Source: Colwellia sp. 12G3 (GTDB taxonomy: Bacteria > Pseudomonadota > Gammaproteobacteria > Enterobacterales > Alteromonadaceae). From it: DNA of 64,000 bases. Position numbers and translations under genes: made by a program. This document shows, in pieces, positions 49,721 through 59,793 of this stretch (positions are counted from its first letter, which is position 1; each line of letters starts with the position of its first letter). Location: NCBI RefSeq assembly GCF_002836775.1, contig NZ_PJAQ01000065.1:1-64000 (forward strand). The letters are read 5' to 3'. The notes under the pieces were generated by a model. The model did no database searches and was not told where the DNA came from. It was given only the letters and a program-made list of their open reading frames with translations.

Positions 49721-50834
49721 CTTCCTTAATCATACAAGCAGCTATTGATTCTAATGGAAGTGACAAATCTGATAACCCTGCTTTATCAATGGCTTGTGGC
49801 ATACCATAAACTACACAAGATTCTTCATTCTGTGACCAAATTGTTGCCCCCTTAGCTTTCAACATTCTAGAGCCTTCCTTTCCATCAGAGCCCATTCCAG
49901 TCAAAATCACACCCAAGACTTTACCCCCAAATGTTTTTGCCGCTGAGCCGAAGCTAATATCTACACTGGGTTTGAAGGTTATTTTAGGTGAGTCATCATC
50001 CAAAATTTTGATTTTTGCTGATTGCTCACTCCCCGAAATAATCATTTGACGGCCACCAGGTGCTAAATAAGCATGTCCTGGTTTAAGCACATCGCCATTT
50101 TCAGCCTCCTTAACTGTTATCTTACACAAAGTATTTAAGCGACTGGCAAAAGCAGCGGTAAAGGCGGCAGGCATATGCTGAACAATAATAATAGGTAAAG
50201 GGAAGTTCTGTTCAAGTTGAACCAATATTTTTTGTAATGCTACAGGGTCCCCTGTGGAGGTGCCAATAGCCATAAGCTTATATTCTTTACCTGAACTGCG
50301 GGTCAGTGATTTTTTTTCTTTAGGTATATGAACAGATGGGGTAGATGGTCTAGCGAAGCTAGTAGACTGTCTTTCCCTTGGTAATATTGGATTTAGAGTA
50401 CTGGAGCGAGTAATCGTTCGTGCTTTGAGATTGGCTGGCTTTCGTGCTATTTCAACAACACGTTGACGCAGTAAACTGCCCGCTTCCTCACTATTTTTTG
50501 CAATTTCACTAAATTTTTTGGGCAGAAAATCTAATGCACCTGCTTCAAGCGCTTCTAAAGTAGCTTTAGCACCTTGATGTGTTAAAGATGAAAACATTAA
50601 TATTGCCGTAGGAGATTTCGCCATAATTTGTTTTACAGCGTCAATACCATTAAGCACTGGCATTTCAATATCCATAGTAATTACATCAGGTTTGAGCGCT
50701 ATTGCTTTTTCAACCGCTTCCTGACCATTCACTGCTACGTCAATTACGTTTAATTTAGCATCTTTGTTAAGAATGTCAGTGACTCGGCGTCTAAAAAAGC
50801 TCGAATCATCAACAACAAGTACCTTGTAGGCCAT
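49707..50834 (-). CDS. cheB: chemotaxis protein-glutamate methylesterase CheB
   Basis: CheB demethylates receptors for adaptation and is activated by CheA phosphorylation. The receiver domain (about 1-120) has DDSSFFRRR, the phosphoacceptor Asp in [10 protein letters not shown] and LTHQG. The catalytic domain (about 185-370) has a catalytic Ser in [10 protein letters not shown], His in [12 protein letters not shown] and Asp in TGMGSDG. The serine motif reads GTSTGD where TGG is common, a small oddity. The length is 375 residues. Confidence 0.95.
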   Translation of the reverse strand: MAYKVLVVDDSSFFRRRVTDILNKDAKLNVIDVAVNGQEAVEKAIALKPDVITMDIEMPVLNGIDAVKQIMAKSPTAILMFSSLTHQGAKATLEALEAGALDFLPKKFSEIAKNSEEAGSLLRQRVVEIARKPANLKARTITRSSTLNPILPRERQSTSFARPSTPSVHIPKEKKSLTRSSGKEYKLMAIGTSTGDPVALQKILVQLEQNFPLPIIIVQHMPAAFTAAFASRLNTLCKITVKEAENGDVLKPGHAYLAPGGRQMIISGSEQSAKIKILDDDSPKITFKPSVDISFGSAAKTFGGKVLGVILTGMGSDGKEGSRMLKAKGATIWSQNEESCVVYGMPQAIDKAGLSDLSLPLESIAACMIKEVGCG

Positions 50835-50915
50835 TTAACCTCTCTGATAACGTTTTAAATTAACGCTATATAAGTAGACTTTGAAATACACAAAGTCTAC
50901 TAACTTTGAAAATAT

Positions 50916-53066
50916 CTAACTGCGTAATTTTTTATTAACGGGTGATTTTTTAGCATAAAATTTTAACAAGTTGGCTATATCTAAAATTAGTGCAATACCC
51001 CCATCACTTGTAATCGTAGCTCCAGCCATTCCTGGTGTTCCATGAAGTAATCTATCAAGTGGCTTTATTACAACTTCCTCTTGACCTATTAAACTATCAA
51101 CAACAAATCCAACTTGTTGATTACCGAGTTGCACGATAACCACATGGCCTTTATCACGAGATTTTTTAACAAAATCACGTATTAACCACTGATCTAAATA
51201 AAACAACGGTATAGCTTTTTCTCGAACGATAATGGTCAATTGTCCATCGACACTGTTAGTGTTCGATAGATCTAGATGAAATATTTCATTAACTGATGCT
51301 AGTGGTAAAGCAAAAGTTTGCTTTCCAACAACGACCATTAATGTTGGAAGTATCGCTAAAGTTAATGGCACTTTGATTTCAAGTACGGTACCGACTCCCA
51401 ATTCAGAGTCTATATTTACAGTACCGTTAAGCTGGGTAATCTTCGTTTTAACTACATCCATGCCAACGCCACGACCTGAAACTTCTGAAATCTCAGTTTT
51501 TGTCGAAAAGCCAGGAGCAAAAATAAGACTAAATGCTTCTTTATCTGGCATACGAGCCGCAGACTCTGCATCAAGTACACCACGTTCAATAGCAATACTC
51601 TTTAATTTTTCAGCATCCATTCCTGCGCCATCATCTTTTATGGTTAACAGTATATGATCACCTTCTTGGGAGGCTGAAAGAAGTACCGTACCTTCTCTTG
51701 GTTTACCCAGAGCTTCCCGAACATCAGGCGCTTCTACACCATGGTCTACCGAATTACGAACTAAATGCACTAGTGGATCAGCAAGAGCCTCGACTAAATT
51801 TTTATCTAAGTCAGTCTCTTCACCTTCTAAAATCAATGTGATTTCTTTATTCAAACTACGAGCTAAATCTCGTACTACTCGAGGAAAACGACCAAAAACC
51901 TTTTTAATTGGCTGCATACGGGTTTGCATGACCGCACCTTGAAGGTCAGTAGTGACGGCATCTAAATTGGTAACTGCCTTATTCAGGTCTTCATCGTCTG
52001 AAACTAAGCCTAAACTTGTTAGTCGATTTCTGACTAATACTAACTCACCGACCATATTCATTATTTGGTCTAGTCGCTTAGTATCTACGCGAACAGTGGT
52101 TTCACCTTGAGGTGCAGGAGTAGAACTTGCTTTTTTCGCAGCGGCTTTAACTGGTGCTTCTTGTGCTTTTTTCTGAACCGATTGTTGTGGTACTGCTTTT
52201 GGTACTTCGGCTTTTGCTTGTACAGGCTTTTCAACAGGTGGTGGAGTACTTTCATCCGTTAAAGCGTTTTCTACAAATTGCGGCGCATTACCTTTACCAT
52301 GAAGTTCATCTAATAGCTTTTCAAATTCAAGGTCATCTATATCATCGCTTGAGCTGCTCAGAGCAGCATTTGCACCGTCTACGGCATCAGCTGAAAATGC
52401 ACCTTGTCCATGCAACTCATCTAATAACGATTCAAATTCATCATCTGAAATCTCATCACTTGAACCATCACTACTAGAGGCACTAGAAGTAGATGGTGAA
52501 ACAGGAACTTGTTCAATGACTGGAGGAGCTGCTGATACGCTTCCTGAACCATGCAGTTCGTCTAACAATCGTTCAAATTCATCTTCACTCATTTCATCAC
52601 TTGAGTTTGATTCTTCATTACTCGCTACTGATTGTTCAATTTCAACAGCAGCTATAGCTTCAACAGGTTTTGCCGCATCAGGTTTACTTAATCGAGCAAG
52701 CTCAGCTAACAAATTAGCATCGGCAGGAACAAGAGACTCTTTATTTTGTACCAGCGCGAACATATCATTGACAGTATCGAGTGCTGATAAAATAGTATCC
52801 ATAAGCTCAGCATTTACTGAGCGTTTTCCTGTTCGTAATAAGTCGAATATATTTTCCGCACCATGACATACATCAACTAAGTGACCAAGAGCTAAGAATC
52901 CTGCGCCACCTTTTACTGTATGAAAACCACGGAAAATTGAATTTAATAATTCAGCATTATCAACGTCATTTTCGAGCTCGACTAGTTCCTCTGAAAGCGA
53001 TTCTAAGATTTCACCCGCTTCAACTAAAAAGTCCTGTAAAATTTCTTCATCTGCTTCAAAAGACAT
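50916..53066 (-). CDS. cheA: chemotaxis histidine kinase CheA
   Basis: CheA phosphorylates CheY and CheB in response to receptors. The 716-residue protein has an Hpt domain with His49 (FHTVKGGAGF), a long linker with three copies of a DELHG-type motif (about residues 158-175, 205-222, 242-259), a dimerisation domain (RLDQIMNMVGELVLVRNRL near 331), an ATPase domain (NSVDHGVE, DDGAGMD, GRGVGMDVV) and a CheW-like regulatory domain. A canonical P2 CheY-binding domain is not evident; the linker may be the LID-type region used by Vibrio ParP. This agrees with parC/parP in the same operon. Confidence 0.95.
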   Translation of the reverse strand: MSFEADEEILQDFLVEAGEILESLSEELVELENDVDNAELLNSIFRGFHTVKGGAGFLALGHLVDVCHGAENIFDLLRTGKRSVNAELMDTILSALDTVNDMFALVQNKESLVPADANLLAELARLSKPDAAKPVEAIAAVEIEQSVASNEESNSSDEMSEDEFERLLDELHGSGSVSAAPPVIEQVPVSPSTSSASSSDGSSDEISDDEFESLLDELHGQGAFSADAVDGANAALSSSSDDIDDLEFEKLLDELHGKGNAPQFVENALTDESTPPPVEKPVQAKAEVPKAVPQQSVQKKAQEAPVKAAAKKASSTPAPQGETTVRVDTKRLDQIMNMVGELVLVRNRLTSLGLVSDDEDLNKAVTNLDAVTTDLQGAVMQTRMQPIKKVFGRFPRVVRDLARSLNKEITLILEGEETDLDKNLVEALADPLVHLVRNSVDHGVEAPDVREALGKPREGTVLLSASQEGDHILLTIKDDGAGMDAEKLKSIAIERGVLDAESAARMPDKEAFSLIFAPGFSTKTEISEVSGRGVGMDVVKTKITQLNGTVNIDSELGVGTVLEIKVPLTLAILPTLMVVVGKQTFALPLASVNEIFHLDLSNTNSVDGQLTIIVREKAIPLFYLDQWLIRDFVKKSRDKGHVVIVQLGNQQVGFVVDSLIGQEEVVIKPLDRLLHGTPGMAGATITSDGGIALILDIANLLKFYAKKSPVNKKLRS

Positions 53067-53081
53067 GCAGTAACTCTCCCA

Positions 53082-53825
53082 TTAAAAACCTAAACTTGAT
53101 AAAAGATCATCAACATCATCTTGATCTTCTACTACATCATCTCTATTTGCTGCATTTACAATTGGTCCTTCAACAAGGTTTTTACCTACTTTAGGACTAG
53201 TATGTTCTTGCACTTTTTCTGCTGATATACCAAAAGCCGTTAACATATTTATTAGACTATCTTCAACTTCTCTTACTAAATCAATAACTTTTCGAATGAC
53301 TTGACCTGTTAAATCTTGAAAGTCTTGTGCCATTAAAACATCTGTCATTAAGCTATGAATATGATGCGTTTCTTTACCTGTATTTTTTAATAAGGTATCG
53401 ATATCAAGACATAGTGATTTAAACTCTTTTAAGTCCAATTCATTATTCATCAACTTAGTCCATGAAGGATTGACGGCAGCCACTTGCCCCGCAATAGTCT
53501 CAACTACAGGGAAGATTGCCTCAACAGCATCCATAGTTTTATTGGCGGCTTCTTCTGTTCGAGTAATAACATAATTCAATCGCTCTTTAGCATCGGGGAT
53601 ATCTGCCGTTGCTAAATCATTCAACCTAGAATCTAGCTGAAAATTTGTTAATGAGTCATGAAGCTGGCGAGTTAATTTACCAATTTCTGCAAAAAGCTCT
53701 GAATTGATTGGGTTTTGAATCTCAGCAATAATCGCATCCGCCGCGTCTTGCTGACCAGACTCTAAAAACTCAACCAAAGATTTTGCTTGCTCTAATGAGA
53801 TCCGCCCCGTCATAGCTATACTCAT
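53082..53825 (-). CDS. cheZ: chemotaxis phosphatase CheZ
   Basis: CheZ speeds dephosphorylation of CheY-P. The 247-residue helical protein has LMAQDFQDLTGQVIRKVIDLV, including the conserved catalytic Gln, and a C-terminal CheY-binding peptide (DDVDDLLSSLGF). It is 15 bp before cheA and 74 bp after cheY, the order in Vibrio. Confidence 0.95.
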   Translation of the reverse strand: MSIAMTGRISLEQAKSLVEFLESGQQDAADAIIAEIQNPINSELFAEIGKLTRQLHDSLTNFQLDSRLNDLATADIPDAKERLNYVITRTEEAANKTMDAVEAIFPVVETIAGQVAAVNPSWTKLMNNELDLKEFKSLCLDIDTLLKNTGKETHHIHSLMTDVLMAQDFQDLTGQVIRKVIDLVREVEDSLINMLTAFGISAEKVQEHTSPKVGKNLVEGPIVNAANRDDVVEDQDDVDDLLSSLGF

Positions 53826-53899
53826 GCAAAGTCCTTAATAGAATATTTATTAACACCTTAACTTAGCTAACAAGCATTATGTTAGCTAAGGCCTTCACA

Positions 53900-54283
53900 T
53901 TAAGCTAAGCGCTCAAAAATCTTATCTAACTTAGTCTTTAATGTTGCGGCTGTAAATGGTTTAACAATATAGCCATTAACACCTGCTTGGGCAGCCATAA
54001 CGATTTGTTCTTTCTTAGCTTCTGCTGTAATAAGCAAAACGGGAATATGTGAGAGACTCGCATCTGCTCGAATTGCTTTAAGTAAGTCTATACCTTGCAT
54101 ACCAGGCATATTCCAATCAGTTACAACAAAATCAAAATCACCACTTTGAAGCATAGGTAAAGCAGTACTGCCATCATCAGCTTCTTGAATGTTGGTGAAA
54201 CCTAAATCGCGCAACAAATTCTTCACTATACGTCTCATCGTTGAAAAATCATCAACAACAAGCACTTTCATATTTTTATCCAA
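53900..54283 (-). CDS. cheY: chemotaxis response regulator CheY
   Basis: CheY-P binds the flagellar switch to change rotation. The receiver domain has [21 protein letters not shown], the phospho-Asp in VTDWNMPGM, Thr in LLITAEA and Lys in YIVKPFTA. I place the start at TTG 54283 (127 residues) because GGAGG lies 5-6 bases upstream and the product begins [12 protein letters not shown] like its relatives. A TTG at 54307 would add eight residues without a ribosome binding site, and the internal ATG leaves a shortened N-terminus. Confidence 0.93.
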   Translation of the reverse strand: MDKNMKVLVVDDFSTMRRIVKNLLRDLGFTNIQEADDGSTALPMLQSGDFDFVVTDWNMPGMQGIDLLKAIRADASLSHIPVLLITAEAKKEQIVMAAQAGVNGYIVKPFTAATLKTKLDKIFERLA

Positions 54284-54400
54284 GGCACCCTCCGGCGAAA
54301 CATTCAAAATAAATTAGTTATTATATGTGTTATTTTTACTTAACATGGTATTTACGTTTTCAAAATCAACTAACATCAACCTATTATCAGTCAAGTCTAG

Positions 54401-55120
54401 CTAACTTTGCCAAGATTGCATGCGTCCTTTAAGACGATGCATTGCTTGACTATGAATTTGGCTTACTCTTGACTCACTTACGTCAAGTACTTGACCTATC
54501 TCTCTTAAATTTAATTCTTCATCGTAATACAAAGACAGTACAAGAGCTTCACGCTCTGGTAAAGACTTAATGCATTGGGCTAAGCCTTTTTTAAAGGCAT
54601 TATGCTCAATACTTTGATATGGATCATCCCCAAGACTATCATCACCCAGTTTAATCGCATCTTCATTGACACCTAGATCATCAATACCCAGTATTTTCCC
54701 TGTACTAACTTCACTTAATATATGATGGTAGTCATTTAGTGAAATATCAAGTTTTTCAGCAACTTCTATATCAGAAACATCACGACCTAGTTCTGCCTCA
54801 AGATTTTTTATGGCCTCACTTACCATTCGACTGTTCTTATGAACTGAACGAGGGGTCCAATCACCACGACGCATTTCATCTAACATAGCACCGCGGATTC
54901 GAATACCAGCAAAAGTTTCAAAGCTGGCACCCTTACTATTATCAAAATTATTTGCTGCTTCAAATAAACCAATCATTCCTGATTGTATTAAATCATCTAC
55001 TTGAACGCTTGCTGGTAATCTTGCTAAAAGATGATAAGCAATACGTTTAACTAAAACAGTTTGTTGTTCAAGCAAAGCTGTTTTATCAATTTGATTATTG
55101 TAGCTATTCGCTTTTACCAC
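54401..55120 (-). CDS. fliA: flagellar sigma factor FliA (sigma-28)
   Basis: FliA directs RNA polymerase to late flagellar and chemotaxis promoters and is held by FlgM until hook completion. The 239-residue protein has region 2 (VDDLIQSGMIGLFEAANNFD, FETFAGIRIRGAMLDEMRR), a region 3 segment, and region 4 helix-turn-helix (LNLREIGQVLDVSESRVSQIH). It follows flhG by 38 bp, as in Vibrio and Pseudomonas. Confidence 0.96.
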   Translation of the reverse strand: MVKANSYNNQIDKTALLEQQTVLVKRIAYHLLARLPASVQVDDLIQSGMIGLFEAANNFDNSKGASFETFAGIRIRGAMLDEMRRGDWTPRSVHKNSRMVSEAIKNLEAELGRDVSDIEVAEKLDISLNDYHHILSEVSTGKILGIDDLGVNEDAIKLGDDSLGDDPYQSIEHNAFKKGLAQCIKSLPEREALVLSLYYDEELNLREIGQVLDVSESRVSQIHSQAMHRLKGRMQSWQS

Positions 55121-55158
55121 GTAATATTGCTCTCACTAAGTAATGCTTAATTTATCAG

Positions 55159-56001
55159 TTAATTAGCTAATAACTGCTCAATAAAAAACTCTAAATGCCC
55201 TGAAGCTTGTTTAGGGATTGGCCATTGGCTAACTTTAGTTGCCAAATCCATATAAGCCAAAGAAGCTGGGGACTGCGGATAAGCCTCGACTATAACCTGC
55301 TGTTTACGTACTGATTTTCTAACATTTTCGTCAAATGGTATTACTCCAACCAATTCGATTGCTACATCTAAAAATCTATCAGTGACTTTGGTTAACTTAG
55401 CAAAAAGTTGTTGCCCCTCTCTAGGTGTACGTACCATGTTGGCGACAACTTTAAATTTAAACACTCCGTGATCACGACTTAATAATTTCATCAAAGCATA
55501 ACAATCAGTGATTGAAGTAGGCTCATCACAAACCACTAAGATGACATCCTGTGCAGCGCGGGTAAAACTTAGTACCATATCTGAAATACCTGCAGCGGTA
55601 TCGACTATCAGCACATCAAACTGGGTACGCATTTCACTGAAAGCTCGGATAAGTCCGGCATGCTCTGACGGGGTCAAATCCACCATCGACTGTGAACCTG
55701 ATGTAGCTGGAATAATTTTAATGCCCGCGGGACCTTCAATAATAATATCGTCAAGTTCACATTCACCAGATAACACATGAGATAAGTTACGTTTTACTCT
55801 TAACCCAAGCATTACATCAACATTAGCAAGGCCTAAATCGGCATCAAGTACGAGTACTCGTTTGCCTTGTTGCCCTAGAGCAATAGCAGTATTTAGCGAA
55901 GTATTCGTTTTGCCAACACCACCTTTGCCGCCAGAAACGGCTACCACTTTAACTTGCTGTAAATTTTGCATCTTTCTTAAGCCGCTCGCTTGATCTATCA
56001 T
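55159..56001 (-). CDS. flhG: flagellar number regulator FlhG (FleN/MinD-like)
   Basis: FlhG limits the number of polar flagella by opposing FlhF and restraining the master regulator FlrA/FleQ. At 280 residues it has the N-terminal DQASGLR motif (family DQAxxLR, stimulates FlhF GTPase), deviant Walker A SGGKGGVGKTNTSLN, VLVLDADLGLANVDVMLG and Walker B VLIVDTAAGI. It follows flhF after 46 bp. Confidence 0.95.
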   Translation of the reverse strand: MIDQASGLRKMQNLQQVKVVAVSGGKGGVGKTNTSLNTAIALGQQGKRVLVLDADLGLANVDVMLGLRVKRNLSHVLSGECELDDIIIEGPAGIKIIPATSGSQSMVDLTPSEHAGLIRAFSEMRTQFDVLIVDTAAGISDMVLSFTRAAQDVILVVCDEPTSITDCYALMKLLSRDHGVFKFKVVANMVRTPREGQQLFAKLTKVTDRFLDVAIELVGVIPFDENVRKSVRKQQVIVEAYPQSPASLAYMDLATKVSQWPIPKQASGHLEFFIEQLLAN

Positions 56002-56047
56002 TTAATTATTGCTTCTAATTATTTCTGCTTAGCTATTAGCTAGAGTC

Positions 56048-57592
56048 TTATACGGTTACGGCGGGTGCAACAGGCATCGGCCGCAATACACTGACATTAT
56101 TTTTTACAGACTTAGTTGCCATCTTATCTGCAAGAGTAACTAATTTCTCAGCATTTGCAACTTTAATATCTTCTGGAACTCTTTGTCCATCAGTAAGATA
56201 ACCTATTGGTAAGCCATTTTGAATCGAAGTTGTAATTATTTCTCCAATACTGATACTTTCGTCCAGTTTAGTATAAATACAACCCGACAATGGTACTTTT
56301 TTAAAGCGATCTACATTTTCTTGCATAACACCTTGTTGAGCATTAGCTGCTAACACCAAGTAACTTCGAATTCTCACCCGTGCATTTGAAACTAAAGCAG
56401 TTAATTGTTCGGCTAAACGGATGTCACGTTGTCCCATGCCAGCAGTATCAATTAATATTAATTTCTTCTTCGAGTATTGCTGTAATAGAGTATCTAACGC
56501 TTGACTGTCTTTAGCAAGACTCACTTGACAGCCAATAATTTTCCCATAGGTTGCTAATTGCTCAAAGCCGGCTATACGAAAGGTATCTGTAGAGATAAGC
56601 GCGACCTGATCGCTACCATGTACTTGAGAAAAGCCTGCAGCAAGCTTGGCAATAGTTGTTGTTTTCCCTACGCCTGTTGGACCAACTAAAGCAACTACCC
56701 CACCGCGATTGATTATATCATTTTGCGTGGTATTTATTTGTTGAGCAATGAGTTGTGTTGCTTGTTGCCAAGCTTTGTTTCCGTCTGACTGATCTGGAAC
56801 ATATCCCGCTATTTGGTCAGCGATCTGTTCATTTAGTCCTAAAGCAAGTAAACGGTTTACTAACACAGCTCGCTGAGGATCTTTTTGAGCCATATCTTGC
56901 CACATCAAACCTGAAACCTGATGTTCTAGCAATGAACGAATAGAGGCCATTTCTTGTTGCATTTTCGCAAAGTCTTGGGAAGATACCTTTGCATCCTCAT
57001 TCAAACCAATAGCCAGTGGGCTTGAAGATGACATGCTTTTAGATATATTCGCCGTGATTTGGTCACTATCATATTGCTCATTCTCAGAAATAGATGCCTG
57101 TTGTAATGCAGTGGAATTAATATCAGAGGTTGTATGACTTAGACGGTCAGTAAAATTCTTTAACTGTTGCTCAATGCTTGCGTCGCCTAAGGTCGTTGAC
57201 TCTTGCTGAGGAGTTAATTGTTGTGGGCTTGGTTGTTGTACTTGACGACTTAGTAATGCTGATAAGCTATCAGCAGGAGCATGATCATTTATAGTGTGAC
57301 TTATTGCTGGTGATGAAACCGTATTTTGTGTTTCTGTTTGTTGACCAAAACTAACAACATCATTACTTACTTCCCTAGAGCTGGTAGAATTTCCCATCAT
57401 ATTATTATCGTGCATGGTGTTTTTTTGAAACTGTGCAGGAGGTACAACTTGGTTGTAATCAACAGCAGCCATCAATTCCACACCTTCAGGAATTTTTTTA
57501 TTGGACATAATTACCGCATCAACGCCAAGTTCTTCTTTAATCTGTGCTAATGCTGTGCGCATATCTTTGGCAACAAAACGTCTAATTTTCAT
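56048..57592 (-). CDS. flhF: flagellar placement GTPase FlhF
   Basis: FlhF is an SRP-type GTPase that marks the pole for flagellar assembly. At 514 residues it has a basic N-terminal domain (MKIRRFVAKDMRTALAQIKEELG), a long Gln/Ser/Thr-rich variable region (about 75-200), an N-domain, and the GTPase with G1 VALVGPTGVGKTTTIAKLAAGF, ISTDTFRIAG, LIDTAGMGQRD and TKLDES. It is 59 bp after flhA. Confidence 0.95.
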   Translation of the reverse strand: MKIRRFVAKDMRTALAQIKEELGVDAVIMSNKKIPEGVELMAAVDYNQVVPPAQFQKNTMHDNNMMGNSTSSREVSNDVVSFGQQTETQNTVSSPAISHTINDHAPADSLSALLSRQVQQPSPQQLTPQQESTTLGDASIEQQLKNFTDRLSHTTSDINSTALQQASISENEQYDSDQITANISKSMSSSSPLAIGLNEDAKVSSQDFAKMQQEMASIRSLLEHQVSGLMWQDMAQKDPQRAVLVNRLLALGLNEQIADQIAGYVPDQSDGNKAWQQATQLIAQQINTTQNDIINRGGVVALVGPTGVGKTTTIAKLAAGFSQVHGSDQVALISTDTFRIAGFEQLATYGKIIGCQVSLAKDSQALDTLLQQYSKKKLILIDTAGMGQRDIRLAEQLTALVSNARVRIRSYLVLAANAQQGVMQENVDRFKKVPLSGCIYTKLDESISIGEIITTSIQNGLPIGYLTDGQRVPEDIKVANAEKLVTLADKMATKSVKNNVSVLRPMPVAPAVTV

Positions 57593-57651
57593 ATCCAGCC
57601 TCTATTTTTACTTTAAGTTACAAGCACGCACCACATAATTTTAATTAAAGA

Positions 57652-59754
57652 TTATTGCCCTATGGCACTAACTATTTTAATTTGTTTATCATCAGGTATT
57701 TCTTGATAAGAAATGACACGTAAACTCGGAATCGTGTATTTAACAAACTTAGCCAACACGTGTCGTAATATACCTGATGTTAATAATATTGGTGTATCTC
57801 CAGCCATTTCTTGCTGGTTAGCTCCTTCAGTTAATGATTGCTGTAAGCGTTCCGCTAAACCTGGTTCAATACCAGCACCATCATCTCCTGCCATTTGCAT
57901 TGACTGATGCAACATTTGTTCCAACTCTGGAGCCAAAGTTATGACAGGTACTTCTTGTGCGCCACCCACAAGGTCTTGAACAATAAATTTTCTTAAACTA
58001 ATTCGCACTGCGGCGGTAAGTACTTCAGCATCTTGACTTTTTGGTCCGTACTCAACAAGGGTTTGCACTATCGAACGCATATCACGTACGGCTACACCTT
58101 CATTCATTAAGCTTTGTAATACTTTGACAACCGTACCTAAAGTTAAAGTGTCTGGAACAAATCCTTCTACCAACTTAGGGTAGTTTTTAGCAAGTAAATC
58201 CAATAGGTTTTGCACTTCCTCATGGCCTAATAGCTGAGCAGCATTATTTGTCAATATTTGACTTAAATGAGTAGCCAATACGGTAGCAGAGTCAACCACG
58301 GTATAACCCAAAGTTTGCGCCTGTTCACGCTGATTTTGATTAATCCAAGTTGCATCAAGGCCAAAAGCGGGGTCTTTTGTCGCTACCCCATCAAGCTGTC
58401 CAAATACCTGCCCAGGATTGATGGCAAGCTCTTGGTCATGTCTAATTTGCGCTGTGCCGACAACAACTCCCATCAATGAAATTTGATAACTGTTTGGGTC
58501 TAAATCTAAATTGTCACGAATATGCACTGCGGGTACTAAAAAGCCAAATTCTTGAGAAAGCTTTTTACGAACGCCTTTAATTCGGCTCAGTAGCTCGCCA
58601 CCTTGCGCTTTATCTACCAATGGAATTAAACGATAACCAATTTCTAGACCAATAACATCGACATGATTAACATCATCCCAATCAAGTTCTTTTACTTCAT
58701 CTTGTTTTTGTTGATGCTGAACTTGTTCATTTTGTGCTATTTTTTCAAGTTCGACTTTTTGATTTACTTTATTTTTAGCGCCAAAAAAAGCTGCTGATGC
58801 GATGATCGCTGCAAATAACAAAAAGACAAAATGTGGCATACCTGGGATTACGCCCATAACAAACATTACACCGGCAGCGACGTAGAGTGATTTCTCTTGA
58901 CCAAGTTGACTACTTACTTGCTCACCCATGTCTTGCGATGTATTTTGACGGGTTACGACAATGGCAGTACCAATTGACAGTAGTAAACCTGGTATTTGTG
59001 CAACCAGACCATCACCAATAGTAAGTAAAGTATATATCTCAACAGCACGACTAAAAGTTAAATCATGCTGAACCATACCAATAATTAAGCCACCAACAAT
59101 ATTGATGAATAAAATCAGAATACCGGCAATCGCATCACCTTTCACAAACTTACTGGCACCATCCATAGAGCCATAAAAATCGGCTTCACTAGTTACTTCA
59201 GTTCTGCGTTCTTTGGCTTGTTCTTGGGTAATAAAACCAGCATTTAAATCAGCATCAATTGCCATTTGTTTACCTGGCATTGCATCTAAGGTAAAACGAG
59301 CTGTCACTTCAGCGATTCGCCCCGCACCTTTGGTTACAACAACAAAGTTAATAATGATCAATATAAGAAAAACCACTAAACCAACAGCATAGTTTCCGCC
59401 GATAACAACAGAGCCAAATGCTTCAATGACCTTACCGGCAGCCTCAGGACCTTCATGTCCTTCTAATAGAACCACTCGCGTACTAGCAACATTTAGTGCC
59501 AACCTTAAAATAGTCGCGACTAGCAGCACCGCAGGGAAAGAGCCAAAATCAAGAGGTTTTAAGGTATAGACGGTAATCAGTAATACAACGAGGGAGAGTG
59601 CGATATTAAAAGAAAATAAAATATCTAATAACCAAGCTGGCATAGGTAAAATAATCATACCTAAGGCAGCCATAACCAATATAGGTGTCCCTAAGCCGGT
59701 CAGATGGCGGAGTGTGGTTTTATCAAACTGATTAAAATAAGCGGTTAATTGCAT
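57652..59754 (-). CDS. flhA: flagellar export gate protein FlhA
   Basis: FlhA forms the nonameric export gate of the flagellar type III secretion system and docks chaperone-substrate complexes. The 700-residue protein has an N-terminal membrane domain with eight segments (to about residue 330), the FHIPEP-type signature (MPGKQMAIDADLNAGFI with conserved acidic residues), and a cytoplasmic domain from about 350. The length is typical. The gene has its own likely sigma-54 promoter at 59794-59809. Confidence 0.97.
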   Translation of the reverse strand: MQLTAYFNQFDKTTLRHLTGLGTPILVMAALGMIILPMPAWLLDILFSFNIALSLVVLLITVYTLKPLDFGSFPAVLLVATILRLALNVASTRVVLLEGHEGPEAAGKVIEAFGSVVIGGNYAVGLVVFLILIIINFVVVTKGAGRIAEVTARFTLDAMPGKQMAIDADLNAGFITQEQAKERRTEVTSEADFYGSMDGASKFVKGDAIAGILILFINIVGGLIIGMVQHDLTFSRAVEIYTLLTIGDGLVAQIPGLLLSIGTAIVVTRQNTSQDMGEQVSSQLGQEKSLYVAAGVMFVMGVIPGMPHFVFLLFAAIIASAAFFGAKNKVNQKVELEKIAQNEQVQHQQKQDEVKELDWDDVNHVDVIGLEIGYRLIPLVDKAQGGELLSRIKGVRKKLSQEFGFLVPAVHIRDNLDLDPNSYQISLMGVVVGTAQIRHDQELAINPGQVFGQLDGVATKDPAFGLDATWINQNQREQAQTLGYTVVDSATVLATHLSQILTNNAAQLLGHEEVQNLLDLLAKNYPKLVEGFVPDTLTLGTVVKVLQSLMNEGVAVRDMRSIVQTLVEYGPKSQDAEVLTAAVRISLRKFIVQDLVGGAQEVPVITLAPELEQMLHQSMQMAGDDGAGIEPGLAERLQQSLTEGANQQEMAGDTPILLTSGILRHVLAKFVKYTIPSLRVISYQEIPDDKQIKIVSAIGQ

Positions 59755-59793
59755 TACTACTTCATGATGTTTTTTTGACAGATACCTTGAATT

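Noticed and set aside
54320-54325. TATAAT on the minus strand upstream of cheY.
   Set aside because: No -35 element at the right distance and no sigma-28 match (TAAA-N15-GCCGATAA); not strong enough to list as a promoter.
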